The notes under the pieces are model-generated. The model had not been told where the DNA came from. It ran no database searches and saw only the letters and a program-made list of their open reading frames with translations. Source: Sistotremastrum niveocremeum HHB9708 (Eukaryota; Basidiomycota; Agaricomycetes; Sistotremastrales; Sistotremastraceae). From it: a DNA stretch of 64,000 bases. Positions 12,379 to 25,647 of this stretch are shown piece by piece. Location: positions 315,871-379,870 of the forward strand of contig KV419419.1 of assembly GCA_001630475.1 (NCBI GenBank). The letters are read 5' to 3'. The position numbers and the translations under genes were made by a program. The stretch's first letter is position 1. Every line of letters starts with the position of its first letter.

Positions 12379-14460
12379 TCAAGCTGTTGAACAGAGAATG
12401 AACCATGGATTCGACAACTTTACCGGCATGACTTGCTCGGCCTCCTGCTTGCGCCTGAACAACGCATCTGTCTCCAAATCTGACGAGGCGAAGATGCTAT
12501 TGGGGGGACATAGAACGGTAGCATCTTCGTCGTTGTACCTTGCGGCGCAGAGCAACGAGGAGGCCGCGTGAGGCATATTCGACTCGGCGAGATTCCGCTG
12601 TTGGCAAGAGAAGAAAGCGATGAGGCAGCTCTGAATCAAGCTGATGTGAGCTTCCTCCCCTTCGGACACCACTTTCGGTTCCTTGGGATTTAGGACGTGT
12701 ATCGGAGAGGAAATATCCCAGACCTTCAACGTGAGGAGAGAGGTCCCCAAGTTGGGCATCCTTTTTAGGGTGTGCAAAAGCACTGACGCCTCCGGACCGG
12801 AAGCTTCGAGAGATGTGATCTTCTTCATGACGCCGAGCAGTCTGCACCACTTATGGAAATCAGGGGTGGGGCCTACGAACCGCGCGGTCGTGATGTTGGT
12901 GAAGCTGTCGAAGCGCTTCAATCGGTTTTTATCTCTCCACAACTCGGTCGGCTCGGTCTTGTGGACGCCCAGACCAAGCGCATCTGGCATGCAAAGGCGG
13001 TGCATGAAAGACCCCCGGATGCCGTATTGAATAGTGAAGACTCCCGTCTCCGTGTCGTAGTCCACGACGAGGGAAGTGGCCTTCGCCATCCACGCACTCA
13101 ATTTCATCGGGATAGTAACGACTTTACGACTATGTTGATCGGATTCCTTGCAGTACGTCTTCGGCTCAACGATGATGAAGTCGAAGGAGATATCGGGGGC
13201 GAATTTGAACTTTGAGAGAAGAAAATCGATATCGGCGGGAGTTAATGGTCCACATTTGAATACCTTCAACGACGTGCAGTCGATCAGTGGCGTTTTGCCA
13301 GGAAGGGAGCGGCGATCGCCGTATGCGGGGTCTTGGTTGAGAAGAGGGAGGTTGCCATACGGGGGGTCTGATACGACGGTGTCGGAATAGACGAGATCAA
13401 TGTTCTCGAACGGAATTTCGCGCGAGAGAAGGTCGATGACGAACGCGCGACTCAGACGATGCTTCTTCCAGGTCCGTATGAAGAGCGTTCGCACGGTGGG
13501 CCGAAGCGCTTGGACCAGGGGAGCGAAATCATCTTTATTGCCCTTCGCCGGGAAGAAAAAATTGTCTAGCTTCAACGTCTTGAGGTCCGACAGCCTGTCC
13601 AGGTTAGGAATGTAGACGATCTTGGCTTCGTCTGGTGTATCATCGTATAGGGCGAGCTCTGTCACCCGGGACAACGGCACGTCGGCGCCTCCGCCGCCGG
13701 CGCTGATCCATTGGGATAGTCGCAGGTCGATCGAGATGATACCGGTCGTTGATTCTAACTTCGAGTCGCCGAAGGCAATGGCATTGGAGAGCGAACGAAT
13801 CGGAACCGTTCGTAAGCGACCTGATTCTACGGTTCGTGGCGACCAAAGTGGTAAGTGATTGAACGCCACGTCAAGGCAGAATACGCCACTGGTAGACAGA
13901 TATTGGTCAATCGTCGCGAGACTAGGACAGGAAACCATGATGCTCACACCGAGACAAAGCGTGCCCAAAAAGAGTCTCGTTCGTCAACGGACATCCCGGC
14001 CACGCCAAATCGGAAGATCATCTCCCAGTGTTCGGGAGCCAAGTCTCTGTAGGTTGCGGGATCGGAAGAGGGGGTACGTGTGAGCCAGGCAATGAGCCTG
14101 GTACGTGATTCAACGTTGGGAATAGTCGTGATGTGATCGAAGGCTTCGGAGATCAGCACAAGGCGGATCAGAAGTTGTTGTTGAGGGGGTAGTGTCGATG
14201 CTGTACTCCAATCAGCGACTGCTTGATTGGCAGTTATCATACATACTTCTAGATAGGAGATCCGCTGTAGGATCTGCGCGACCCTTGCCCTTCGTGTCGG
14301 ATGCCTTAGGTGGTGTTGGTTTCACTTTTTCAAGGAGGGCGTCTAGGATACCGATTTTCTCGACATCCGAGAGGAGTGAGGTTGATGAAGACGATGCGGA
14401 GATGGATGTAAATCCCGTGGAGGAGGACGAGGCGACACTGGATGAATATGTACTGGACAT
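12379..14460 (-). CDS. F-box-like protein, paralogue A (3 exons)
   Basis: Exons on the minus strand are 14,460-14,247, 14,200-13,948 and 13,888-12,379; lengths 214, 253 and 1,510 sum to 659 codons, so the model gives 658 residues plus stop. Splice sites are gtatgt...acag and gtgagc...ccag. Residues 1-30 are very rich in serine. Around residues 125-170 lies a degenerate F-box-like segment (Leu-x-Pro-Glu-His-Trp-Glu-Met-Ile-Phe, then Arg-x-Ser/Phe-Trp...Phe-Val). The remainder is the size of the ligand-binding half of such proteins, with a Leu-x-x-Leu-Lys-x-Leu-Lys-Leu stretch. If the F-box call is right it would recruit a substrate to an SCF ubiquitin ligase; that is family knowledge, not seen. 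The start is the methionine shared with paralogue B (44,451-46,499), above which the two copies stop matching. Paralogue B has a stop inside the proposed second intron, which supports the splice. Confidence 0.65.
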
Positions 14461-15560
14461 GTTGGTCGGGAAACCGAACCAAGTGTTTGTGTCTGTTGTT
14501 CTCGCGCCCCGCCTGAAGTACTTGAGCAGCGCATCCAGCAGACGAGACTATGTATTAGAGCTACTGGACAATGAGATTGTATCCATCTCTCATCACACAA
14601 AATTTCGAGCACGATTAGATACGCTTTTCTCTCATTTCTGGGCAGATCCCCCTATTTCGATGCGTAGGAGGCGCATATATGCGCTTCAATTTCAACGAAA
14701 GTGCAATATTATTCACAATAGACGTATGTAGATACACCCAAGAGCCTTCAGATGTCGTCGCGGCTTTGTCCAGACGTCAGAGGGACCAAATCTGAAGGTA
14801 GACATGAGTTATAGCGAAAATAGCACCCCTAGAGACGAATTTTGAGCACAGATTCATATCCATAGATCAAAAACATTCCTTCTGTTCCATCCTCGCAGTG
14901 ATCCAGATCAGTCTCCCCGACTTATTGAAGATACGACGTCGCCCGAGAAGCCCGTACCCAACGCGAACTGCCGAAAAGGGTAACCGAAAGGCGCAACGAG
15001 GCACCCGAAGTCGGCAGATCTTCGATCAAATTTGCTTCCGAAATTGCTTGATCGTCGTGTTGCATGAAGGGTCCTAGACATCACGAGCGTGGGTGAAAAA
15101 GTATGAAAGAAGTCGGGAAGTGAGCGGACTTCTTCCTGAGAGACGGCGCAGTGCGGATCGAGAACGACTTGACCATCGCATGATAAGACGAATAAGAAGC
15201 AGGGCCTCATAGTAAGCTATGTCATAAATGTCTGGTCGACTCGCAAATCTTGCTATAAGCTTCAGAAATCCCAAAGAGTAGCCGATTCGCCCTCAGGACC
15301 TCGAGCATCCCTGCACGCCAGAGTCGGAGGGTCTAGAAACGGAGAGCAGAAATGTCCAGCCCCGAAGACTCAGAGTGTGTTGTAGCTTTAGCATCGAATC
15401 CACAGCGAGAGACCGACATCTTCAAAGCCGCATCGTCAGGTAAAGGTTTGTCGCCGAGAGTCCAAGTTGGCACGAACAAATTGCACAAATTCGCCCAGGA
15501 GGCGCATGACAGTCACGAGCAAGTCGCCATGATCTTCTGAGACTTGTAAATGCCGATAGC
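14461..15560. other. 5' flank of F-box-like gene A, duplicated at 46,500-47,280
   Basis: Upstream sequence of the minus-strand gene, partly conserved with 46,700-47,080. Clear matches lie at 14,750-14,830 and at 14,900-15,060 (with 46,800-46,860 and 46,940-47,080). The conservation extends the duplication beyond the coding part and may include promoter sequence. No confident gene: open frames here differ between the two copies. Confidence 0.45.
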
Positions 15561-15589
15561 ATGCCCAGAATCATCATCTTCTACCAGGA

Positions 15590-16560
15590 TTTGAGAATAG
15601 ACGCTCGAACGGTCAAGACGAAACTCACCGTTGAATGATCATTCATTGGTTCATCCCTATAATCTGCGGAGAGTAGTGAGTTCGGAGGTACGATCTGAAG
15701 AGTGTGGAGGTACCTAAGTCGGTGCGTGTGTATCACCTAGCGAATGCGGTTAAGGTTAGCGTGGTCACTGGTCAAGCCGACATTCTGCGCACCGTCGGAT
15801 TCAGGCGCAGGAACAAATCAAATGGCGTTAAAGCTATAAGCGGATGAGTCCATTCAAATGATCAAGACGCTCAGGGACAAGATGGAATACCTACCTACAT
15901 CTTGAACCGCGAGGCCATCGTAGCAAGCACGCATAAACCGTGATATCCTGGAAAAGTACCGAGTTCAGCGGATCCCGTTCCTCCTCAAAAAAACTCTTGA
16001 AACATAGCGTACCTCGATATCCCGCCGCAAGCAGTCTTCATCACCCTAGAGTCCCGCGTTTACATCTTATTCGCTTGCTTGCGACTACGCCCTTGACGGA
16101 AGCAATCGTGAATCTGAGATCTCAGATGAGTTAGATCTACGCCCCGTCATCAGATCCAGATAAAAATGGTGAACCTAGATGTCATACCTTTGAGGACGCT
16201 GATTGAGCTGCAGGGTCGTTTGATGATATGTAGTAGTCTGGAGTTTTCATAAATTTGAGTGAATCCAAAACAAAGTTTGCACTCACTGCTGTCGTACAAT
16301 CAGATAAAGCAGAATCGAAGGCGAACTGTTCGAAAACAAAGTGAGTCGGAGTCGAAGTGGTCAAATGTGCGCACATACCTCTTCAAAAGGAGACAATCAT
16401 CCACGTACCAATTCCAATGGTAGAATGGAGTCTTTGACAGGCAAGCGCGTTATGCGGTTTCACCATACGGGTGTGCTATCGGCGATGATCATTTTCTGAG
16501 ACTCGACCACGGCAAAATAGGACGTATTTGGTCGACCGGCGTGGTGCATCGTTGATATTG
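15590..16560 (-). repeat. Block Y, tandem copy 1
   Basis: First of two head-to-tail copies (next at 16,660-17,640), with a third at 47,640-48,640. Shared landmarks include a TTTGAGAATAGACGCTCGAA segment at about 15,590 and 16,660, and a TGAATCTGAGATCTCAGATG segment at about 16,108 and 17,218 (related at 48,168). On the minus strand, gt...ag pairs bound a small piece starting Gln-Phe-Ala near 16,300-16,340, similar to a piece near 48,380-48,415. This suggests a multi-exon minus-strand gene with small exons. I do not recognise it and cannot say whether it is intact. Confidence 0.5.
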
Positions 16561-16659
16561 GATGGACCTAGGTCTATGGAACTTTATCAGTGTGCTGAAG
16601 GCAATCCGAGAATGTGACGTACTAATAGAGTTCCAAAATATCGATGTCTTCTATAAAGC

Positions 16660-17640
16660 TTTGAGAATAGACGCTCGAACAATCATGACGAACCTCACCG
16701 ATGAGAGATCAGTCATTGGTTCATGAGCGTAATCTGTGGATAGCAGTCAGTGACTCGGTGCGATCGCAAGGGCATTGAAGCACCATCGTCTGTGCGTCTG
16801 TATCGCCTAGCGAACGCTCAAGGTTACTGGTTAGACGGATCCAGGCCCGGATCCGCCGAGATTTCTGCGCGCCATCGGATACGGGAGCATGAACAATTCG
16901 TATGACCAAAGAGCTGTAAGAGGTTGAGTCAATTGAAATAATCGGGAATATGAAAGGACGTGACTGAACACCTGCCTGCGTCGTAAGTTGCAAGAAATGT
17001 AGAGATGAGGTGCCCATACATGCACATGTACCAATCCTGATAACAATCAAGGTTAGCGGAGCACAATCGTCGCCGAGGGCATTGGCATTTGGAGCATGAC
17101 CTACCTTGGGACTCTACAAGGAGGCGCCTCAACCGTCCTCGAATGCCGCGTTTGCATTTCTTCGTTCATTCGTTCATTCGCGACTATCTAGTACACGTGA
17201 TTGACGGAAGCAATCTTGAATCTGAGATCTCAGATGAGTCAGATCTGAGCACGAGGATGAGATCTAGATCGGAGCGAGAACCCAATATGCCGCACCTTCG
17301 AGCACGCTGATCGAGCTCGAGAGGAATCTGATGCGTTTCATTAGCCTGGAATCGACGTGAAGATAGAGTAAAGAGAGACGAGGTATCGCTCACTAACACC
17401 TTAAAGTTGGAATAATGCTGATGCATGAGCGAAATGATGATACTGATCGAAATGAAGCTGAGTCCGATGAGAAGTCGTCGAAGGTATGCACTCACGCCTT
17501 CAAACGCGCCGGATGACTTCGAGTAGACTTCGCTGACGAACGTAATCTTTTGAAAGAGTAAGATCTGAGAGTGACGCGCTTCCATTATGCGGGTCTTCTA
17601 TAGGCGAAGATTATTTTCAGAATTGGATAAAGCGAAGTTG
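16660..17640 (-). repeat. Block Y, tandem copy 2
   Basis: Lies about 1.07 kb from copy 1 in the same orientation. A minus-strand piece near 16,850-16,930 parallels one near 47,810-47,890 (short hydrophobic stretch with repeated Pro then Arg-x-Asn). Small-exon, short-intron texture as in copy 1. Function unknown. Confidence 0.5.
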
Positions 17641-17930
17641 GCCGTACATGATACACGATATGACGCGTCGCAGAGAGAGATCCAATGGTGTTGCATCTAT
17701 GAAGAAAATTCAGCGCCGTATGGATGGTCATATAAGGGGGCCCACTTTGATGGCTTGGGGCGGTAAGCTAACCCTAAGTCTTGCAAAGCTATTAGGATGC
17801 TTGGATTATTACACGACAGCAGAGCATGACATACCTGGTAATATCAGTTGAAAACCGAGATATTGAATGATGTGTGGCTTTTTCAGAGGAACGGTCGTAA
17901 AACATTCATCCGGTCGTTTCGGCGGCTTGA

Positions 17931-20900
17931 TGATCTCAGAGGGCTACCTATCGAGTCAACCTCTGAGTAAGACGAATGATGGGGTATGAAAGCGTACCTC
18001 AATAATGCAGCGAGCTTTGGAAGTGATGCAGGGCAGGGCACACCGCCCAGACGAAGCCAATAGACACACAGGAAAACGTCTAATATTCGATGCGGTCAAG
18101 ATACAGGTCTCGATGCTATGAGACGGACAGACCATTAGATTACAAGGTGTGAATGCCAGCCAAGTAGTTCAGTATGACAAGGGTCGAGCCAAAGGTCAGA
18201 GCATGAGCATGAGCGCGACGGTTGGAGAAAAGCGCCGAGGTCTGAGCTCTGTTTGAGTAGTACCGCGTTGGCTCAGCTCAAATTGACCGACAAATGACCC
18301 GATAAATTCATATTCAAATCAGTTCAATCGCGAGCGTATCAAGTATCGAGGAAAGCATTATGATGAATTGTCTGGGGACGCGAGAAGTGCGATATTATCA
18401 AAGTGGACTGTAGTAGATACAGGAAAAGTTTCAAATGGCCGGGAAATTGGCTGGGAATCAGTTCTGTATTGTTTCATTGAATGAAAGGCTACCGAATGGA
18501 CGACCATTTCAGATGAATAACCAGAAAGAATAGATAAAGACGCATAAGATAACCTTGCTGAACATCGAACTGGGACGAGCAATCACTGGCTCGAAACAAA
18601 TTGTGAGAGAGCGAGGAGCCTAGGATATTATGTGAGCGAAGGAGACCAGATACACGAGAACAGTACAATTACACGGTAGGTCAAGGAGAGAATGGCCAAT
18701 TTCTTCGAGGGCGAATTTCAGCGATTGTCTTATCTGAGTGTGGATCATCTCACAGCGGGGGCCAGTCACGCGAGGAATTCGAGCCATGCCAGAGCTTAAG
18801 CTGTCCGTCCGAGCGTAACGCAAACGAGAAGGTGCGGCACAGAATGGAAGCCATGCTGAGAATAGACCAGAGTGCGGAGCAGAGAAGAAAAGATGCATTC
18901 GCATCGCAAAGCAGCCTTTCTCTGTGATCTATGTTCAGGAAATGAAGAGTGCGTTGAAGAGATAGACTCACATTTCAGGAGGGTCGAGTTCCTTGAACCG
19001 TAAGAGTTACACCTCCCAGCCACAGAACCGTATCGCATCTTGCACTCGTCGCCGTGGGTCTGGCACCCCGCCCATCCAAAACGCAACGTGTTGCTGAGTT
19101 TTCACAACAAGTGCCAGGCCGCGCAGGTTTTCTAGAGGATACCGTATGGCGGGTCACATTATGTGTTGCATAGGCTGCACTGAAGGTGGCTCTATCAGAG
19201 CCCTGTTGCTGGGATGCAGTCGTGGTGGTCGTGGTGGTAGCCGGAAGAGAATGGGACGAGGTCTCATAGATACCGAAAGATGTTCATAGGAGTGGAAGGC
19301 GCGATGAAAATTTTGAGAATATATCCGCAATGTTCTTTGACGAGGACTGAGTTGACGGTAAGTGAGATGAGAGACCTTGAAGCAGTACGATTACTTAGGT
19401 TAAGCAATAGAGCACCAAAAATAAATTATTTTCCTACCAGGTGACTTTTCGAGGACGACTTCATGGACCGTGACAATTAGCAGAGTTTCAAACTCCGGCC
19501 GCTCAGTGCCACCTCCTGCAGGAAACCTGTCGAAGCCGTGAACATATCGAAATCTACCCTGATTGCGAGCCCTCAGTGCTCTTCAGAAGGATCAAGACTA
19601 GATGTCACCCTGGTTGCGGTAGCCCTCAATACTGCGACGCCATTTGCGAGGCAAGGGTTGTCTCAGGTTTCAAGTCAAGATTGGCCTTATGAATTCGCTT
19701 CGTCATGCGACAACTAGGAGAATGGATGCAATCGGTTGCATTCACGGAGAGATAATTGTGAATTGCAGAGGTTGATAGGTCAGTAGATCGATTTCTACCT
19801 GCTCACATCAATTTTCTAACCTTATTCGTCGATGGGTCTTCAGAACGTCCACAAGGGTCAGGAACTACTCGGGCAGCGTGTATTGGTGGAGGCTGCTCTG
19901 GGTCGAACGTCTGGAAATGCAGATGGAGCAGAAGTGACAGTGGGTTTTAAACGTCTGGTTTGCCTGTGAGTCGTCGTCGTCGTTTTAGATTGTTCGGTTG
20001 GCTCACAATCACTGTGATAGCCTGTATGCCACATTTCAAGATAAGCAGAGGTAGATGGCCTGACATCATCGCGGGTTTGAGATGGAGCTTCCTAGTGGAC
20101 TCTCCTTGCCGGCGACGCTGAAAACATGAGGTCTCTCAGCAAAGGCAGCGTTAAGCATCACGCTCCGTGCCACTCTTTATCAAAGCTTAGCCTCTCTTCC
20201 CCGGCTCTATCGTTGTCCGCGGACTATGAGTTTGCAGCATGTGGTATTCCCCCTGTCCCATGCGAAGATCCCACTGTCGTCGATCTCAGGCTGTTCATGG
20301 TAAGTGGTTGTTCCGCCTCCAGCGCTGTCAATTTAGCTAAGCGATAGTTATCAATCGTAGGATCTCGATTTCAAGTAGTCCTAGTCGCGGACTGGACTAC
20401 CTGTCCTGACAGCATCGGAGGACTACCGTCGCTTTTATGGCTTCTCCTCTTCCCACGGCCAGGTTCGATCGCCCTACGACCCTTTCCGTTACCTTTGGTT
20501 CAAGACCGCAGCCTCGAAGGATGTCAGCGATGTCGACCTTTTGTGATTTGCTTGGTGCTGGATAGTCTACAGTTCGCAAGCGTTTTCGAAGTCCCACGGT
20601 TACTCCCTACCTTCATGAATATCAATATTGCCGTCGGTAAGTGCTGTCATTGTCATGTGTTCTACATCTGAGTCATGACCGCTTACAGATAGTCATTCGC
20701 TTGCACCAAGTCTCGACTTTCGACGTGAGGTTGGATGAGATCTGCCGTTCGGCCTCCCGCCTTCGACTCTTCCCCTTCTCCGCCTGGCAGATCTGACGTC
20801 TGTCCTTGCCGAATGATTTCCCGCGTATCCTCGTTCTCTTCCTCATACTACCGTGATCTATCTCAACATGTCGCGCTCCTATTCTCTCATGAATGCGTAG

Positions 20901-23790
20901 TCGGACTGGTCCTCGGGATGCGTATCATCATCCATGCGTCCGTGCATTCTTCCATCAATTTCTCTCGTCAATGCGAGGCAGAGCCTGACGAAGGCTGCAG
21001 CGGTTCATCATTGAGAGACTCCGTCCAGCACACCCCGGAAATCGTCGCAGCCTGCTCTCAGCTCTCAGCCCCTTTGTCAAGAGATTCGCATGTCAGCGTA
21101 TCCTCTTGTGCATGAAGACGTTCCGATGCCTATTCTCCGTCGCTCACATTTGCGACTTGATTGATCTTATCACTTTGATATCTCATATATCACATCGTTC
21201 GAATCACCTCGTTCGAATCGCAAAGACACCTCGAGTCCGAATTACTCTGCACAGCACGGCCCGGCTTACTCTTCGTCCGAATGAAAGGCATCTACCCCAC
21301 AGTCATTCTTTCGAGTTCTAGCAGTCGAGTGGCTCTATTCATCACCCTCTCGTCGAGAGGATGCGTGGCTTATCCATGCGCTACGATCATCCCGAATCGC
21401 CCACGGATAAGTAGATCTGGACTGCATAGCGCAGGTCATGCGCACGTCATTAAGACCGATCTCATCCGTTCCCACATTCTTCACAGTTGAGATACCCTCC
21501 TATACATGTTTTCGAGCATATCCACCAACTCATAATCGACCGGTCGCACAACTTCACTCGTTCTCGACTTCAATCACCTCTGCGATGCAGACTCACCGTG
21601 GGACTCATGTGCTGATGCCGACACACCCGGCATGCTCGCCAAGCCCTTCTTACACCTCAACTGTGTCCCGAACAATTTCTCATTTAACTCCCATCACTTC
21701 GTCGATTAATGATCATGTCCACCCACTCCATCTGTATACCGAGAGCTCGGCGTACTCTAGTGAAACACCGCTGCTCCATCTCCGACCAAAAGCGCAGCAT
21801 GCCTATGCTGCATGCGTGCCTGCAGGAGATCATCCAAAGGGGCGAATCTAATCAATCGAAGAAACATTAGGTCCTCGAGTCCAAATTCAGACTCAGCAAA
21901 CGACGCTTGCCTGTGCCGGCGAGGAGTAAGATTTTCGCCGTCTTATTTGTAGAGTCTTCCGTGGGTCTGAGAGCGACCTGACATCAGATCGACTGTCGGA
22001 AAATCATCTTGAGCCACTTTGCGGCAGGCCTCTAGCGTCAGCTGAGCCGTTATGCAGACCTTTGCTCCCCGCGTCATCTCATCAACTGAAGAAGATACAA
22101 GATCGCATCGTATCTCCTTCTCTGCAGTGTTCACGAGAATCTTGGGTGGCAGTGTCTCGGCCTATACGACTTCGCCGGTTCCGCCTCTGGATGTGAGGAG
22201 AACATCTCTGAGCGATTAACTGGCTGCTTCTCCCCTTCTCCGTCTTGGCCTCAGGAAGCATCGAGCCGGTTCCTCCTACGATTTCCTTCAGGATTGCCAG
22301 CTCCTTCGATCGATCAGAAGCGAGAACTGGTGTATGGGCAGGTTTGTGATTTTATAACAGGAATTAAAGTAACTGACCGATCCGCTCGCAGATATGATGC
22401 CGGACTGGCACATAACATAACAGTCGCGCCCTTCGACATACCCGTCGACGCGCAGAAGCTCAAGCGCTGAACTTTGGATCCGATCACTTCTGAGCTCACC
22501 ATGCCGGCGCGAAACTTTGCTGCTCGGTCAATCCTGTTGTAGCGGCGCATTGGGAACTCTGCATCATCGTTGCCGACCCCTTTGCGTGTTTTTTATGCCT
22601 TTTCGCGGAATTAGAGACGGTTCCTTGTTCAAACAATATCTGCTGCGAGAGTCATCATACGGCAACAATTCTTCGAATTTGTATTCATCAAATGAAACAA
22701 GTGTGATTGCCCTTTTGGCCAATATTTCGAAATCGGTACGTATCATGACATCCTCTGAATAAATGGCATTGAATGACAGCGCATCATAGTATCCACGACT
22801 CGCACTTTGTTCATGCATCGTCGTAATCTTCTCGAGCGTTATGGCGGCTTTGAGTGACCCTCTGCACCCGCGTCCTTCCGTTTGTATAGTGAAGTGCGAC
22901 AGCAACCTGCTCGTGAACTGGTCGACAAGACGGTGATCTTGGACGCGCTTCACGCTCTTCGAGACTCGTCTATGCGATTTACGACCGTTCCTTCGCCACG
23001 ACTTCTACCTTCGGGGGTCCGTCTTAGTCCTTCTAAAACCTACGGCACGGCTCAGCCAACCAATGCTCTCATCTCGCGCAGTTCTCGAGTCAAAGAATCA
23101 GCCCGAAGTGCTGGAAACACCTTTGGTCTCTGGCCATCGTCATGCGCGCCCTCTCTCAATTCAAGAGGACCACATTTTAAGCATCACCTGAGGCTTGCGA
23201 GGCGAGGTCTCTTATGTGGAACTCTCCACTCGCGCTGCAGTCACGTTCCCCAGATATTCAGCGGAGACAGTGGACAGCGATCAGTCTCGATCAGCCAGCA
23301 GCGTTTTTTTTCGTTCCAGAAAACGCGCATGTCACATTGTGACCTTTCGCGTTTTGTCACGCCAGATTGTCTGCAGGCGTCAATTGCTCCGTCACGCCTC
23401 CAGAGGTTTGTCATCCATCATGGATATTTCCGGGTGAGGGTTGTGCTCATATAGTGACGAGCACTAGATCACTCTTTGACCTTATCTGCAACCGGTTCAA
23501 GGGAATTTCGTCCTATAGTTGCTTATGGATGAGGTCGAGCGAGCAGCGCTGCTAAGCGTTGTTTTTGGGAGTTCGCAAATTGACAACCGCTACATATGGA
23601 TATGGCCACAGATACTGTCGAAAGCCTTCTTCCAACCATAGTGAAACATAGAATGTGGTGGCAGCCCTGTCGTTTCCAACCCGCCGAAATTAATTGGAGT
23701 GATATCAGAATAAGGTCGACAATTGGATCATCCCGTCGCCTCCTGGGGTCTTGTGGGTCGCCTTCCGAATGTCGACATCTAAGCATGATT
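17931..23790. repeat. Segmental duplication block X, copy 2
   Basis: Collinear with 1-5,850, with an offset of about 17.9 kb and many substitutions and small gaps. No confident gene. The segment 20,390-20,560 pairs with 2,530-2,700, the best candidate for a shared ancient exon. A perfect GTCAC...GTGAC inverted repeat at 23,331-23,343 has its counterpart at 5,465-5,477 with a different loop. Confidence 0.6.
19060..19290 (-). repeat. Degenerate R1 fragment in block X copy 2
   Basis: Counterpart of 1,170-1,440. It keeps the GTGTTGCTGAGTTTT landmark at about 19,088 and the later CCCTGTTGCTGGGATGCAG-type segment, but the hairpin stem no longer pairs well. Confidence 0.4.
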
Positions 23791-23853
23791 CTGACTCAAC
23801 CTCAGGGATAGGAATGCAAACTCAAATTTCAGCCATCGCCAACCGAATCAAAA

Positions 23854-25070
23854 GCCTTGACCCTGCTCATTGTTCAGGCACACTTTCTGAAGCGTGTTAA
23901 ATGTGACGCGGCCGCGATGCGTCTCGAAAGACGCTCCTCTGGAACGTTCGATTCCAATTGAAATATGACGATGCTTGGTGTCCTCAAGAATATGTCCGAC
24001 TCGCATATGTTCGACGCACGGCAGTGTATTGCTCCCCGCAATATGGTAAGTATCCTCCCCGAGTCGTTCGTGCCCTCGTACTGACCGTCTATCAAGCTCC
24101 AGCCGTGTTACGCTATGATGTCGCCTCAGTTTATCCGTTGTCAGATTTATTGCGCGCATTTCTGCTCTTGGTCTTTGGTTAAAAAGGGTTGGAAGTCTCA
24201 AGATCTGGCTGCTCCGACCCAAAGCTGGGCTGCAATTTAGTAATACAATACCCCCCTACGGCTCAGATCAGCTCTACCCCGGCACTCCGACTTCTTCTCT
24301 TTCGGCGCTGACATGCTCGGCGAATTGTTAGTAGCAATTGAAATATTAGCCATCGACGACAGTTGACAAGCGCAACGTGTTCCATCTCCTCGTACCTTCC
24401 AGGACTCTCTTCAAGCTTCTCTTCGCTGTTCGGAATTATCGAAGCCACGAAATCGGTCGCGAGGAAAGCTACCTTATATCAAAGCCAAGTGGCCTGGTCA
24501 ACCCCTGAAATCGCACGCAAGATATGATCTCGGCTCACACCTTCATATTGAACTTTAACAAGACTCTTGCCACAACATCTTTCGACCCGATCTCAGCTCA
24601 ACAAACCCGACTGTTACAAGCACAGTGTCGCTTTCTCTCACTCTTCGTTTTGGGTGTCATCTCTGTTTTTAGCACTGGCGGCGCCATCAGCTCTGAGGGC
24701 TTCATTCAGCATCGAGCTATAATCGGGTCCTCTCTTTGATCAGACCAAATAATCAGGTTTCTTCCTTTGTCATCTCCTGAGGCTTGGAGTCATTGCTGCC
24801 CGGGTCGTCTTCAGCACCATTTTCGTCTATATTGGCAGCAATCTGTCTGTTTTGTCATTCTTTCTTCTTGTGCGATTGTCTCAAAGCCAGTCTTTGTTTA
24901 TTTTATCTTTCCACCGCAAATCTCCGCAACCCGACTATTGACTGGAAGATGAACACGGGTCAAGCACTTATAAGGCACACATGTATATTCGCAAATTTAT
25001 CAACGTATATATTATACGGCTGGCGGAGGATAGCGGCTGAGATTGCAACTCATACACCACCGCTACTCTC
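23854..25070 (+). other. Gene family G, plus-strand copy 2 (unrecognised)
   Basis: Essentially the same sequence as the copy at 5,942-7,160, including the three conserved pieces (about 23,967-24,044, 24,269-24,362 and 24,602-24,712). The same caution applies: hydrophobic pieces with splice-like borders, no complete model, function unknown. Confidence 0.35.
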
Positions 25071-25647
25071 AAAGTACTTGATGGAAGCCTTCTGTGGGCA
25101 CACTGCTGGCTGAGCTAGGATTGCCTGATCCGTTGACCATGACATTTTACAGGATGGATCTAACGGAAGGGGTGTCAGTAAACTGAACCGCTGTATATAA
25201 GAAAAGGACTTATCTTGCATGAGGAAGGCGAGAAGCAATTAGTAAAGGATGAAACGAGATGAAGAGACGGGCGCACCGGTTATACAAAGCAGAGGAACGC
25301 AAGATCGAGAAAATAGCCTGATACAAATGAGCCAAAGAACAAGGAAATAGTAGCAGGTAACTTACCACCGAGAACATGGGCGACGGAGCACTCCATCAAC
25401 GATACCCTTACCTCTGGCGAGCTCGCCAGTAAGCGCAATTCCACACATTTCTGGCAGCTGCCCGTCGGCCCATCCACAACACTACCGTGTTGCTGATACC
25501 GAGGGAGCAGCGCCTTATACACTCATAGGATACCCCATGGGGTCCAGTATGATGCAAGTAGGTGTTACCAGTTTTGCGAGGAAGAGGCTGGGACAAGAGA
25601 CCGATGCTGGGGAATCAGTCGTAGTGGTGGAAGGGGGAAGAGAGTGC
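23854..25647. repeat. Near-identical 1.79-kb direct repeat, copy 2
   Basis: Partner of 5,942-7,735. It includes the plus-strand G copy and the left arm of R1 copy 2. It ends inside R1, where the sequence switches to a version that differs clearly from copy 1. Confidence 0.85.
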
